The notes under the pieces: generated by a model | What the model was told of the DNA's origin: nothing | The model's database searches: none | The model's input: only the letters and a program-made list of their open reading frames with translations | Origin: an uncultured Muriicola sp. | GTDB lineage: Bacteria; Bacteroidota; Bacteroidia; Flavobacteriales; Flavobacteriaceae | Length of the DNA stretch: 34,670 nt | Assembly (NCBI GenBank): GCA_945786965.1 | Contig: CALZFZ010000157.1 | Span: 1-34,670 of the forward strand | Direction: 5' to 3' | Program-made: the position numbers and the translations under genes | Part shown: piece by piece, positions 26,112-34,670 of the stretch | How the letters are laid out: each line of letters starts with the position of its first letter | How positions within the stretch are numbered: position 1 is the stretch's first letter

Positions 26112-27440
26112 GTGGATCCGGATCCCTTTCTACTCCTTCTTGGTTTTATAGATTTTGATAGTGCCTTTGTAGTTAAAGTATGCGTGCTTGTATTGTTATT
26201 GGTATGTTCTGGTATGATCTCAGGGGCCGAAGTCGCTTTTTTTAGCCTTTCTCTCACCGAAGTCAAAGAAATAGAAGAACGGAAAACATCCAAGGGCCTT
26301 ATTATTGTCAGATTATTGGAGCGACCCAAGAAATTGCTGGCTACCATACTTATCGCCAATAATGCTATCAATATTGGGATCGTCCTTTTATTCAGTGCAA
26401 TAGGGGATACCTTATTTTCAAATATTACCTATAAACTGATGGGTGTTATTTCGATCCGATTTTTGTTGGAAGTAGTTGTTGCCACTTTTTTGATCCTGAT
26501 GTTTGGTGAGATATTGCCCAAAATATACGCGAATCGAAATAGGCATATATTTTCGAATTTTATGGCGTACCCCTTAAAAGTACTGGATATATTGCTTACT
26601 CCATTGAGTATGCCTATGCGGTCGGCAACTATTTATATGTTTAATAAACTGGGCAAACAGAAAACCAACTTAAGCGTAGATCAACTTTCGCACGCCCTGG
26701 AGTTAACCTCGGAAGGAGATACGACCAAAGAAGAGCAGAAAATACTAGAGGGGATTGTCTCTTTTGGAAATACCGATACCAAACAGGTGATGCGCCCCCG
26801 GATCGATATTTTCGCTTTGAGGGAAGATATGAAGTTTGTTGAGGTTATTGAAGAGATCCAAAAACACGGATATTCGCGTATTCCTGTTTTTTCGGATCAT
26901 ATAGATCAGGTAATAGGCGTGCTCTATGTAAAAGATCTGCTACCCTACATTGATAGAAAAAACTTTAATTGGGTGTCGCTGGCGAGGGATCCTTATTTTG
27001 TACCGGAAAATAAAAAACTGGATGATTTACTCCTCGAATTTCAGGAAAAGAAAATTCACCTTGCCGTAGTGGTAGATGAATATGGGGGCACTTCCGGCAT
27101 AGTGACCCTGGAAGATATTATTGAAGAGATTGTAGGGGATATCAGCGATGAGTTCGATGATGAGGATTTGATATTTTCGAAATTAGACGATTTCAATTAC
27201 GTTTTTGAAGGAAAAACAACTTTAAAAGATTTTTACAGGGTTGCCAAAATAGAGAACGAAGCAGATTTTGAAGAACAGAAAGGGGAATCTGAAACCATAG
27301 CGGGATTTGTGCTTGAAATAGCAGGAAGTTTTCCCAAAAGAGGGTCAAAGGTCGTATTTAAGAACTACCAATTTGTTGTGGAAAGCCTGGATAAGAAACG
27401 GTTGAAACAAATTAAAATAACTTTGCCCCATGCAGTGTAA
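26112..27440 (+). CDS. gldE: GldE, CNNM/CBS-domain membrane protein of the gliding machinery
   Basis: 442 residues, start GTG at 26112 (MDPDPFLLLLGFIDF). It has an N-terminal DUF21/CNNM membrane domain with about four transmembrane segments (VCVLVLLLVCSGMISGAEVAFFSL, then LLEVVVATFLILMFGEILPK). A CBS pair (MRPRIDIFALRED to GVLYVKDLLPYI and HLAVVVDEYGGTSGIVTLEDI) and a C-terminal transporter-associated domain follow. The order mutY-ssb-gldE-gldD and the family fit GldE, which in Flavobacterium acts with GldD in gliding and the type IX secretion system. Its end overlaps the start of gldD by 11 bases. Confidence 0.9.
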   Translation: MDPDPFLLLLGFIDFDSAFVVKVCVLVLLLVCSGMISGAEVAFFSLSLTEVKEIEERKTSKGLIIVRLLERPKKLLATILIANNAINIGIVLLFSAIGDTLFSNITYKLMGVISIRFLLEVVVATFLILMFGEILPKIYANRNRHIFSNFMAYPLKVLDILLTPLSMPMRSATIYMFNKLGKQKTNLSVDQLSHALELTSEGDTTKEEQKILEGIVSFGNTDTKQVMRPRIDIFALREDMKFVEVIEEIQKHGYSRIPVFSDHIDQVIGVLYVKDLLPYIDRKNFNWVSLARDPYFVPENKKLDDLLLEFQEKKIHLAVVVDEYGGTSGIVTLEDIIEEIVGDISDEFDDEDLIFSKLDDFNYVFEGKTTLKDFYRVAKIENEADFEEQKGESETIAGFVLEIAGSFPKRGSKVVFKNYQFVVESLDKKRLKQIKITLPHAV

Positions 27441-27984
27441 TTGGTTTATTTTTCTACTTCTGAGCTTTATGGTGTTTGTTTCTTGTAAAGAAGAAGTATT
27501 ACCCAAACCCAGGGCCCAATTACGACTGGAATATCCGCAAGGAAATTCGGATATCGTTGAAACGCCGGACTATTCCTTTCAGTACAATACCCTGGCACAG
27601 ATCAAAAACAGGAAAGGATCTTCCTTTACCCTGGAGTACCCGGGTTTAAAAGGCGCTGTTTTTATAACCTACAAGCCTGTCGAGAACAATTAAAATGTAT
27701 TATTAGCAGATGCCCAAAGACTGTCCTACGAACATGTGGTTAAAGCCGACAATATATTGGAACAGAGATTTGTAAACGAGGATACAGGCGTGTATGGGAT
27801 GTTTTATGAAGTGAAAGGGAATGCTGCTTCCCAGGCACAATTCTATGCAACCGATAGTATTCGGCATTTTGTAACTGGTGCACTCTATTTTTATGCTAAA
27901 CCCAACTACGATTCTATTTACCCTGCTGCCATCTATCTTCAAAATGATGTTCGGAGGATCATGGAGTCTTTAAAGTGGAAATAA
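27430..27984 (+). pseudogene. gldD: GldD gliding lipoprotein gene interrupted by an in-frame stop codon
   Basis: Codons 1-87 give a lipoprotein with a lipobox at Cys19 (MVFVSC, then KEEVLPKPRAQLRLEYP) and the GldD-like part DYSFQYNTLAQIKNRKG. Codon 88 is TAA (27691-27693). The same frame then continues without a break for 96 more codons: NVLLADAQRLSYEHVVKAD, VYGMFYEVKGNAASQAQF, LYFYAKPNYD, to a TAA at 27984. Total length matches GldD (about 185 residues), and the two halves are in the same frame, so a single base change (for example TTA to TAA) would explain it. GldD is needed for gliding and type IX secretion in Flavobacterium. Loss of function, a sequencing error and readthrough are all possible; the downstream half shows no further decay, which favours a very recent change or an error. 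Confidence 0.88.
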
Positions 27985-28021
27985 AGGAATTGGACAATAC
28001 CAGTAAATAAATCTCAACCCA

Positions 28022-28957
28022 ATGAACAGGGAGCAGCTTTTAGCATGTCAAAACAGGATAAAGCCATATATCCATAAAACTCCTGTGCTTACCTCGCGCC
28101 TTATCAATAAAATGGCAGAAGCTGAGGTTTACTTCAAATGTGAGAATTTTCAGCGTATGGGGGCCTATAAAATGAGGGGAGCTACCAATGCCATTCTTCA
28201 GCTATCTGAAAAAGAGAAAGCAAAGGGGGTTGTTACGCATTCTTCCGGGAATTTTGCACAGGCACTGTCACTGGCGGCACAAAGCTTAGATGTAAAAGCA
28301 CATATTGTAATGCCAAGCACGGCTCCGGAAGTAAAAAAGAAAGGAGTAATTGAATACGGTGGAAAGATCTATGAATGTGCCCCTAATTTAGAAGCAAGGA
28401 ACGCCGCAGCTAAGGCGATTCAGGAAGAAACAGGAGCTACTTTTATTCATCCATCCAATGATAAAAATGTTATTCTGGGGCAGGGTACGGCCTGCCTGGA
28501 ATTATTACAGGAGTATCCTGATCTAAATGCTGTCTTTGCCCCGATAGGTGGTGGGGGCCTTATAGCGGGTTCCGCCCTGGCAGCCTTTTATTTTGGCAAT
28601 GAATGCCGTGTAATAGGAGCAGAGCCTTTTGAAGTGGATGATGCATACAGGTCTTTCCATAGTGGTAAAATTGAAACGAATGCCACTACCAATACCATTG
28701 CTGACGGATTAAAAACAGAATTGGGAGATAATACCCTTCCTGTTATCCTTAAACACGTTAGCGAAATTGTAAGGGTAACGGAAGCAGAAATAATAGCTTC
28801 CATGCGCCTTATATGGGAGCGGATGAAAATTATTGTGGAACCTTCCAGTGCTGTTGCATTGGCAGCATTACTAAAAGATAAAAAGAAATATAAAAACCAA
28901 AATGTCGGTATTATTATATCTGGAGGGAATGTAGATCTGGAACACCTTCCTTTTTAA
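28022..28957 (+). CDS. PLP-dependent threonine/serine dehydratase-like enzyme
   Basis: A fold-type II PLP enzyme of 311 residues. The PLP lysine is in FQRMGAYKMRGATNA; SSGNFAQALSLAA binds the substrate and the glycine-rich PIGGGGLIAG loop holds the phosphate. There is no C-terminal ACT regulatory domain, so it is not the allosteric biosynthetic IlvA. By length and motifs it could be a catabolic threonine ammonia-lyase, a serine racemase or an L-threo-3-hydroxyaspartate ammonia-lyase; the sequence cannot decide. It begins 37 bases after gldD. Confidence 0.88.
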   Translation: MNREQLLACQNRIKPYIHKTPVLTSRLINKMAEAEVYFKCENFQRMGAYKMRGATNAILQLSEKEKAKGVVTHSSGNFAQALSLAAQSLDVKAHIVMPSTAPEVKKKGVIEYGGKIYECAPNLEARNAAAKAIQEETGATFIHPSNDKNVILGQGTACLELLQEYPDLNAVFAPIGGGGLIAGSALAAFYFGNECRVIGAEPFEVDDAYRSFHSGKIETNATTNTIADGLKTELGDNTLPVILKHVSEIVRVTEAEIIASMRLIWERMKIIVEPSSAVALAALLKDKKKYKNQNVGIIISGGNVDLEHLPF

Positions 28958-28960
28958 GAC

Positions 28961-29386
28961 TTAGTTTCCTTCCAACAATTCCTCGGCCTTCCGTATACTG
29001 GTATTTATTTCATCACGAAGCAACTTTACTTTTACCTCTTCTTCATTAAGCCATTCTTTTTTTTCAGGGGTAAGCTCTTTTCCATTAAGCGTTTCATCAG
29101 AAGTGAAACGGTCTCCGAAACCTTTCATCCAATCCATCATCGATTTATGTGCCGATTGAAGATCGCGCATGGCTTTTTGATATTCTTGTCCGGTAGCAGT
29201 AGAATCTACCTTGGGCTTCAACTGGGCCACTAATTTACTCAGGGCACCCATTTTGGGCATTACCTCATCATGTATGGCAATGACCTGCTCCATTTGTGAA
29301 GGCTCTTCTTGTTTTTTCTCTTCCGTTTTGCAAGCACCAACTACCAAAATTAGGGATACAAGGTAAAGTAGATTTTTATAAGACAT
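28961..29386 (-). CDS. Small helical lipoprotein of unknown function
   Basis: From the ATG at 29386 (MSYKNLLYLVSLILVVGAC) it has 141 residues with a lipobox at Cys19; an in-frame ATG further upstream would spoil the signal peptide. After the cysteine come charged residues (KTEEKKQEEPSQ), then a helical, probably coiled-coil body with EQVIAIHDEVMPKMGALSKLVAQLKP and KSMMDWMKGFGDRF. I recognise no catalytic motif and would leave it as a conserved Bacteroidota lipoprotein. It is convergent with the PLP enzyme gene and divergent from the DMT exporter gene. Confidence 0.75.
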   Translation of the reverse strand: MSYKNLLYLVSLILVVGACKTEEKKQEEPSQMEQVIAIHDEVMPKMGALSKLVAQLKPKVDSTATGQEYQKAMRDLQSAHKSMMDWMKGFGDRFTSDETLNGKELTPEKKEWLNEEEVKVKLLRDEINTSIRKAEELLEGN

Positions 29387-29474
29387 TGATATGATTTTTA
29401 TTTTGACAAAATTACAAAAGAGAACAGTATTTATTTCGCTAAAAAACATCAATTTTGCCCCTTAACTTAACTAT

Positions 29475-30365
29475 ATGAGTGATGTTAACCGGAAATGGTT
29501 CTACCTGATCGTTCTTTCCATTATCTGGGGGACTTCGTATATTCTGATCAAAAAAGGATTGCAAGGTTTTACTCCGATTCAGTTGGGTGCCGTAAGGATC
29601 GTGATAACAACCTTTTTCTTATTCCTGGTAGGTTTTAAAACATTAAAGGGGATTAGTAAAAAAGAATGGTTTTGGGTCGCAATGTCTGGATTGGCGGGAA
29701 GTTTTATCCCGGTCTTCCTGTTTGCATTCGCTCAAACCGAAATAGACAGCAGCATTGCCTCTATATTGAATTCCCTGGTTCCATTGTTTACGATACTCAT
29801 CGGATTCCTGATATTTAAAATTGCATTTAACCGAAACCAAATAATAGGTGTATTGATAGGGTTGTTGGGGGCGATGCTCCTCATACTCGTAGGATCGGAT
29901 ATCAATCCTGACCAGAACTACTGGTACGCAGGCCTGGTCATCATTGCGACCATCTTGTATGCGTGCAACGCTAACATTATTAAAAGCAAACTGCAGGATG
30001 TTTCCCCCATGGCCATCGCTGTTGGAAACTTTGCGATTATGTTGGTTCCTGCCCTCATCCTGTTGTTCTTTTCAGGGGCATTAGGTTCAAACGTTACACA
30101 GGGCGAATACTTTTATAGTTCCCTGGGATATGTAGTAATTCTGAGTATTGTAGGAACTTGCATTGCGAAAGTGATGTTCAATAGGCTTATCCAGATCTCC
30201 TCACCCGTCTTTTCTGTTTCTGTTACCTATCTCATACCCATCGTTGGGATATTCTGGGGGCTCCTGGATGGGGAGAAATTTACTCTATGGCAAGTAGGTG
30301 CCGCAGGGATCATTTTGCTGGGGGTTTACCTGGTAAACAAAAAAAGAAGCGTACCTCAGATTTGA
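29475..30365 (+). CDS. DMT-superfamily transporter (EamA, DMT family)
   Basis: A 296-residue inner-membrane protein with about ten transmembrane helices in two EamA halves. The first half begins KWFYLIVLSIIWGTSYILIKKGL and the second WYAGLVIIATILYACNANIIKSKL; the C terminus is basic (VNKKRSVPQI). Such proteins export amino acids, metabolites or drugs; the cargo is unknown. It lies next to a PLP amino-acid enzyme, which may hint at amino acid export, but the two genes do not share an operon. Its 3' end contains the terminator of the convergent M16 peptidase gene. Confidence 0.9.
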   Translation: MSDVNRKWFYLIVLSIIWGTSYILIKKGLQGFTPIQLGAVRIVITTFFLFLVGFKTLKGISKKEWFWVAMSGLAGSFIPVFLFAFAQTEIDSSIASILNSLVPLFTILIGFLIFKIAFNRNQIIGVLIGLLGAMLLILVGSDINPDQNYWYAGLVIIATILYACNANIIKSKLQDVSPMAIAVGNFAIMLVPALILLFFSGALGSNVTQGEYFYSSLGYVVILSIVGTCIAKVMFNRLIQISSPVFSVSVTYLIPIVGIFWGLLDGEKFTLWQVGAAGIILLGVYLVNKKRSVPQI

Positions 30366-30376
30366 AATACGCTTCT
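30340..30376 (-). terminator. Terminator of the M16 pair, inside the DMT gene 3' end
   Basis: AGAAGCGTA (30345-30353) and TACGCTTCT (30368-30376) pair exactly around a 14-base loop. On the minus strand a run of Ts follows the stem, so it can end the M16 transcript 22 bases after its stop codon. On the plus strand no T run follows. Confidence 0.65.
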
Positions 30377-30397
30377 CTCCCTTTAAGACTATTATGT

Positions 30398-32476
30398 CTA
30401 TTCGAAATCGGCTTCTGTAACGTCTTTATTGATTACAGCTTCCAATAATTTCGTTTCGATCATTTGAGGTCCCATACTACTCACTCTGATTGAAGGAAAT
30501 TTGATGCCCTCTATTTCCTGGTAATCCTTCATAAAAGATTCCTGGTTTTGGGTCTGACCATTCATTGTTGTTACCGAAGCTTCCTTTACTTTAAGCCCGC
30601 TTTCCATATCATAGAAGTAGGTAGCCTGAACCACAGTTCCGGGCACTTCAATTTTAATCGTTTCTCTTCCATCTACCATTTCCGTTCCTGCAACCTTTGC
30701 AGCACTATTGGCTGCAATGCTTTGTTCCGGAAAAATGCCCATGGAATTCTTCATGTCTTTTTGCAGATCTGATGGAAGGGGTACTTTATTGGCGCCTTGC
30801 TTCATATAAAGTTCATCTCCTTTGGCGATTACTCCCATCATGGGAGCATCATTCATATAAGTGGTCTGAGCCATTTTATCAGCGGTCCTTTTTTCTTCAA
30901 CCTTAATGATACCACCCATCGCTGCTCCTTCATAAACCAATTTTAAAGACTGAATTTTAGCAACTTCGTCCTTCCCTCCAATGGCTTCAAAATATTTGTC
31001 AATAATAGACTGAACTGAAACTCCTTCAGGGATTGCTGCCTCATAATTTGGTTTTTCAGCATCGTTGGCGTATTTGTCATAGTATTTTACCGGTATTGTT
31101 TTCCCATTAAAACTAACCTTTTCCAGATTTTCAAGGACATCACTTCCTTTACCGACAACTACTATTCTGGCGTTATCCACGCTGAAATACTTTTGGGCAG
31201 CTGCCTGTACTTCTTCAACGGTAATGGCATTGATCCGTTCCAGATAGGTTTTATAAAAGTCCTTAGGTAGGCCCTCAGTTTCTATGTTTAATGCATATCC
31301 GGCTATGGTCGAAGGTCTTTCCAGTGCCCTTACAAATCTCCCAACATATTTAGCTTTTACGTTTTTAAGTTCTTTCTCAGAAACCGGTTCCTTGATGATC
31401 CGATCTATTTCGTATAGCAATTCAACCACCGAACTATCAGTTACCATGTTTCGGACACTTGCTGATGCACTAAACCTGGAAGGGATATACTTGTTATTTC
31501 CAATTCCCGAAGATGATCCATAGGTATATCCTTTATCTTCCCTTAGATTCAGGAAAAGTCGGGCTTCACCACCGCCTCCCAAAATTTGATTGGCAACCAG
31601 AGCAGGTAGGTAATCGGCATCCTTCATCTGTAAATTCACCAGGTTTTGTACCGTAACCTCCGATTGAACAGCGTTTGGAACGTCCACAAAGTTAATTTGT
31701 GTGTATTGCGCATCTGCCGGTTTAGAGAAGGAAAATGAAAGGGGTACCGCCTTGGTCCAGGGAGTAAAACGTGCGGTTACCAGTTCTTTTACTTCTTCAA
31801 AATTGACATCCCCAATTACTACTAAATACGCATTGGCAGGAACAAAATAGTTGGCATAGAATTGTTGAACATCTGCCAGCGTCACATTATTGACTGTTTC
31901 TTCAGAAGTGTATTCCCCGGCGGGATGGTTTACTCCATAGGCCAGAGCGCGTTGTACACGACTTGCAATAGTCTTGACATCCTTTTCCCCTGTTTTTAAG
32001 CCTGTAATAAGTTTGTCTTTTTCCTTATCGAATTCTTCCTGTGTAAAGTTGGGATTAATAGCAGCATCGGCCATTAGTTCCAGGATCCTGGGAAAATATT
32101 TGGATAAGGAACTGGCAAAGGCAAACTGCGAACCAAAGCTAATATTGGCGCCCAAAAAGTCGACCTCTTCATTAAAATCATCTTTTGGGATGGACTTTGA
32201 GCCATTGCCCAACAAACTTCCTGTAAGGCTAGAAACGCCGGCTTTGTCTCCTTCCAAAATAGGGGGGTTATCCAACGAAAGTTGAATGGATGCCCTAGGC
32301 AATTTATGGTTCTCAACCACCAAAACTTTGAGTCCGTTTTTTAGCTCAAAACGCTGGGGTTCATCCAAATTTATTTCAGGAGCTGGTCCTGGTTCCGGCA
32401 TTTTAGATCGATCAATCTGTGCATGCGCAGAAATTGCCAGAAACGCGAATAATATTATACTATATAGCTTTTTCAT
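30398..32476 (-). CDS. M16-family partner protein without zinc motif, with extra C-terminal domain
   Basis: 692 residues with a signal peptide (LFAFLAISAHAQ). Residues ~35-470 are M16 peptidase-like (FELKNGLKVLVVENHKLP). The HxxEH zinc motif is missing where it should stand (GVSSLTGSLLG), while the substrate-binding motif RLFLNLREDKGYTYG is kept, the pattern of the non-catalytic beta-like subunit. Residues ~478-692 (IIDKYFEAIGGKDEVAKI, then LKLVYEGAAMGG) resemble the outer-membrane lipoprotein-sorting (LolA-like) fold, an unusual addition. The catalytic M16 gene is immediately upstream on the same strand (4-base gap), so the two probably form a heterodimer in the periplasm. Confidence 0.88.
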   Translation of the reverse strand: MKKLYSIILFAFLAISAHAQIDRSKMPEPGPAPEINLDEPQRFELKNGLKVLVVENHKLPRASIQLSLDNPPILEGDKAGVSSLTGSLLGNGSKSIPKDDFNEEVDFLGANISFGSQFAFASSLSKYFPRILELMADAAINPNFTQEEFDKEKDKLITGLKTGEKDVKTIASRVQRALAYGVNHPAGEYTSEETVNNVTLADVQQFYANYFVPANAYLVVIGDVNFEEVKELVTARFTPWTKAVPLSFSFSKPADAQYTQINFVDVPNAVQSEVTVQNLVNLQMKDADYLPALVANQILGGGGEARLFLNLREDKGYTYGSSSGIGNNKYIPSRFSASASVRNMVTDSSVVELLYEIDRIIKEPVSEKELKNVKAKYVGRFVRALERPSTIAGYALNIETEGLPKDFYKTYLERINAITVEEVQAAAQKYFSVDNARIVVVGKGSDVLENLEKVSFNGKTIPVKYYDKYANDAEKPNYEAAIPEGVSVQSIIDKYFEAIGGKDEVAKIQSLKLVYEGAAMGGIIKVEEKRTADKMAQTTYMNDAPMMGVIAKGDELYMKQGANKVPLPSDLQKDMKNSMGIFPEQSIAANSAAKVAGTEMVDGRETIKIEVPGTVVQATYFYDMESGLKVKEASVTTMNGQTQNQESFMKDYQEIEGIKFPSIRVSSMGPQMIETKLLEAVINKDVTEADFE

Positions 32477-32480
32477 TTTC

Positions 32481-33809
32481 TTAGTTATCAGTTTTGTCTT
32501 GTGGTAAATAGTCGATCACGACTCTTTGATTTGGTTTTAAATATTTTTCAGCTACTGCTTTCATTTCCTCCCTTGTAATAGATCGATAGATATCGATTTC
32601 CTTATTGATCAGATCAGTATCTCCATACAATAAATATGAAGTTGCCAATGTTCCAGCAATCCCCTCAATGCTCGAATTTTTGTTTACAAAACGATTCTCA
32701 AATATATTCTGCAATTTTTGATAATCGTTTTCCGAAATTAATTCGGTTCTTATTTTTGCGATTTCTTCATCCATTTCAACAACCAAAGTTTCTAAAGAAG
32801 TCTCGCCTACTGGGAGGGCAAAAACTAAATACATTCCATAATCTTCCTGACCATTGTAAAAAGCTTGTACAGCTAAAGCCTGTTTTTGCTCATCTACCAT
32901 TTTTTTATAAAGCTTAGAACTTTTCCCATCGCTGAGGTAGGACGAGATCATGTCCAAAACATAGGCATCTCTATTTTTAAATCCCGGTGTACGATAGGCT
33001 AATACAGTCGCAGGGATTTGGACGTTGGCATCATAGGCTGTGGCCCTGATCTCTTCTGTGATGGGGTCTTCTAAAGGAAAATTACGAACAATGTCTGCTC
33101 CCCTTGGTATGGGTCCAAAATAATCCGAAATCATTTTTTTTGTTTCTTCCAAATTAATGTCTCCGGCTACTACCAAGACCGCATTGTTTGGTACGTAGTA
33201 CTTTTTATTGTAAGCAATGACATCTTCAAGGGTAGCTGCATCCAGATCTTCCATAGTACCAATAGTACTAACCTTATAAGGATGAACTTTAAATAAGTTT
33301 TCCTCTACAGAAGAAAATAGTTTACCGTATGCCCTATTATCTATCCGTACCCGTTTTTCCTCCTTGACGACCTCCTGTTGTGTGTCGATACCGATTTGAT
33401 TGATAATAGGATGCAATAGGCGTTCAGATTCTAACCATAATCCCAATTGCAAATTATTAGAGGGCAGTACTTCATAGTAATAAGTCTGGTCCTGAGTGGT
33501 GTAGGCGTTGTTTGATCCACCATTGGAGGAAACTATTTCAAACCATTTCCCTCTTTCGATATTTTTGGTTCCTTCAAATAAAAGGTGTTCAAAAAGGTGT
33601 GCAAATCCTGTTCTTCCTTCAGTTCTGTCTTTCCCACCCACATGGTACATTACTGAGGTTGTTACCACTGGTGCTGTATTGTCCTGATGCAGGATAACAT
33701 GCAGTCCGTTGTCCAGGTTGTATTCTTCATAAGTAACTTCCTGGGCGTTGGTGGTCATAACCAGGAAAAATAAAGACAAACCAAGCCCTAATAATTTTCT
33801 TTTTCTCAT
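32481..33809 (-). CDS. M16-family zinc peptidase, catalytic subunit
   Basis: 442 residues with a signal peptide (GLGLSLFFLVMTTNAQ). The inverted zinc motif HxxEH is complete (His71, Glu74, His75 in FAHLFEHLLFEGTKN), with the third ligand glutamate about 75 residues later (around residue 150, EVVKEEKRVR). A second M16 half follows with the substrate-binding part. It is expected to degrade peptides in the periplasm together with the downstream non-catalytic partner, 4 bases away on the same strand. Confidence 0.95.
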   Translation of the reverse strand: MRKRKLLGLGLSLFFLVMTTNAQEVTYEEYNLDNGLHVILHQDNTAPVVTTSVMYHVGGKDRTEGRTGFAHLFEHLLFEGTKNIERGKWFEIVSSNGGSNNAYTTQDQTYYYEVLPSNNLQLGLWLESERLLHPIINQIGIDTQQEVVKEEKRVRIDNRAYGKLFSSVEENLFKVHPYKVSTIGTMEDLDAATLEDVIAYNKKYYVPNNAVLVVAGDINLEETKKMISDYFGPIPRGADIVRNFPLEDPITEEIRATAYDANVQIPATVLAYRTPGFKNRDAYVLDMISSYLSDGKSSKLYKKMVDEQKQALAVQAFYNGQEDYGMYLVFALPVGETSLETLVVEMDEEIAKIRTELISENDYQKLQNIFENRFVNKNSSIEGIAGTLATSYLLYGDTDLINKEIDIYRSITREEMKAVAEKYLKPNQRVVIDYLPQDKTDN

Positions 33810-33985
33810 GTGTTTTTTGTAATTAATTAAGTGAATAAAAGTAGAATTTCTGCAAGTGAATAGTACTATAATTTTTCAGAAAATTTGAAGGTAAATATAG
33901 AAAAAAGAACAGCTTTAACAAGAATTAACGGTAATCTTAACAATAATTTTTTAATTTAAGGGTAACTTACTAACCAGGTATAAAT

Positions 33986-34429
33986 ATGATGAAAATTGCA
34001 CTCCCTATACGTTTTGGCATTGCAGCCAGTGGTAGTCTTATTGCCTATTTCTTAATATTGTCATTTGTTGGGCTGCATACCAACATATTTTACAGTCTTT
34101 TTAATGGAGTCATTACCGGTTTCGCTATCTACGAGGCCATTAAGTACTTCCGACTACAGGAAAAAGAACAATTTAATTATGGGACAGGTTTTAAGGCAGG
34201 GTTAATTACGGGATTTGTAGCCACCATTATATTTACGATCTTTTTTGCTATTTATGCCACAGAAATAGCTCCGGAATTTTTAGCCCAATTATCAACGCAA
34301 TGGTTTAGCAGCTATGCTAGTTTTGAAGCCATTGTATTTTTCACGGTAGCTGTAATGGGCTTTGCAACAACATTGGTTCTAACCCTTAGTTTTATGCAGC
34401 TTTTCAAATCAAAAAGAAAGGCCAGTTAA
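33986..34429 (+). CDS. DUF4199-type membrane protein
   Basis: 147 residues with about four hydrophobic helices (FGIAASGSLIAYFLILSFVGL, FNGVITGFAIYEAIKYF, GLITGFVATIIFTIFFAIYA, FFTVAVMGFATTLVLTLSF) and a basic end (KSKRKAS). The pattern of a polar stretch followed by GFKAGLITG matches the Bacteroidota DUF4199 family, of unknown function. It is divergent from the M16 pair (176-base gap) and upstream of rplU, in the same direction but probably not in the same transcript because rplU has its own promoter. The initiator could be the second Met. Confidence 0.75.
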   Translation: MMKIALPIRFGIAASGSLIAYFLILSFVGLHTNIFYSLFNGVITGFAIYEAIKYFRLQEKEQFNYGTGFKAGLITGFVATIIFTIFFAIYATEIAPEFLAQLSTQWFSSYASFEAIVFFTVAVMGFATTLVLTLSFMQLFKSKRKAS

Positions 34430-34456
34430 ACTCAGGTGAAATTCTGAATTTTTCAC

Positions 34457-34486
34457 TTGTGATTTCCTAATTTAGCAGTATATTTG
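34457..34486 (+). promoter_or_regulatory. Consensus Bacteroidota promoter of rplU
   Basis: TTG (34457-34459), 19 bases and TATATTTG (34479-34486), followed by C, match the consensus fully. The predicted start near 34490 gives a ribosomal-protein leader of about 70 bases, with no recognisable leader structure. Confidence 0.65.
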
Positions 34487-34561
34487 CACCCTCCTAATAC
34501 GATCCTTTTTTATTTGGACTCGAAAATAGGAAGCTAATAATTAATAATTAATATACACGCT

Positions 34562-34670
34562 ATGTATGCAATTGTAGAAATAGCAGGGCAGCAATTTAAA
34601 GTTGCAAAAGACCAGAAAGTGTATGTTCACCGTTTACCTGAAGAAGAAGGAAAGAAAGTATCCTTTCACA
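34562..34670 (+). CDS. rplU: 50S ribosomal protein L21, 5' end only
   Basis: The visible start MYAIVEIAGQQFKVAKDQKV is the highly conserved N terminus of bL21. Only 36 full codons are present before the right edge; rpmA (L27) would be expected next. It is a component of the large ribosomal subunit, with its own consensus promoter. Confidence 0.96.
   Translation, partial: MYAIVEIAGQQFKVAKDQKVYVHRLPEEEGKKVSFH

Noticed and set aside
27736-27984. A separate small gene after the gldD stop
   Set aside because: It is in the same frame as gldD and completes the family domain; it has no start context of its own.

Overview
The window is a chromosomal segment of a Bacteroidota bacterium, almost certainly a Flavobacteriaceae member; the genus cannot be fixed from sequence alone. 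Support comes from AT-rich DNA, promoters of the Bacteroidota type (TTG, 17-20 bases, TAnnTTTG), a DUF4270 lipoprotein, gliding genes gldE and gldD, an F1 ATP synthase beta/epsilon pair separated from the rest of its operon, SPII lipoproteins, and a 29-residue mS38-type ribosomal protein beside RNase G and HU. No tRNA, rRNA, CRISPR, insertion sequence, prophage or integrase was seen. It reads as core genome.

Layout. 1-5140: panC (cut by the left edge) diverges from a half-length glycosyltransferase-5-like gene, a DUF4270 lipoprotein with thrombospondin-3-like calcium repeats, and glmS. 5141-8260: a 314-base regulatory gap with repeats, then an orphan TonB-dependent receptor and a strong terminator. 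8305-10233: atpD-atpC. 10258-19252: a biotin locus, bioF-DUF2007-bioD in one tight unit, a convergent membrane glycosyltransferase, then bioA, a FabF-type ketosynthase, bioB and a JmjC-like cupin. No bioC or bioH is present here, so the ketosynthase is a candidate for an unrecognised pimeloyl-making step. 19292-22202: recX and a (alpha/alpha)6 glycosidase-like lipoprotein on the minus strand.

22316-27984: the RNase G / mS38-like / HU group on the minus strand, back to back with mutY, ssb, gldE and gldD on the plus strand. gldD carries an in-frame TAA at codon 88, with the rest of the protein intact in the same frame after it. 28022-34670: a PLP ammonia-lyase or racemase, a small coiled lipoprotein, a DMT exporter, a pair of M16 peptidases (one catalytic, one without the zinc motif but with an added C-terminal domain), a DUF4199 membrane protein, and the start of rplU.

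Most worth a second look: the gldD nonsense codon; the ketosynthase in the biotin locus with a perfect 9-base inverted repeat at the bioF start; the phased ATTAATATT repeats and 16-base palindrome before the TonB receptor; and the unlisted 29-codon ribosomal protein gene. Many start choices are non-ATG (TTG or GTG), and promoter calls are pattern matches rather than mapped starts.
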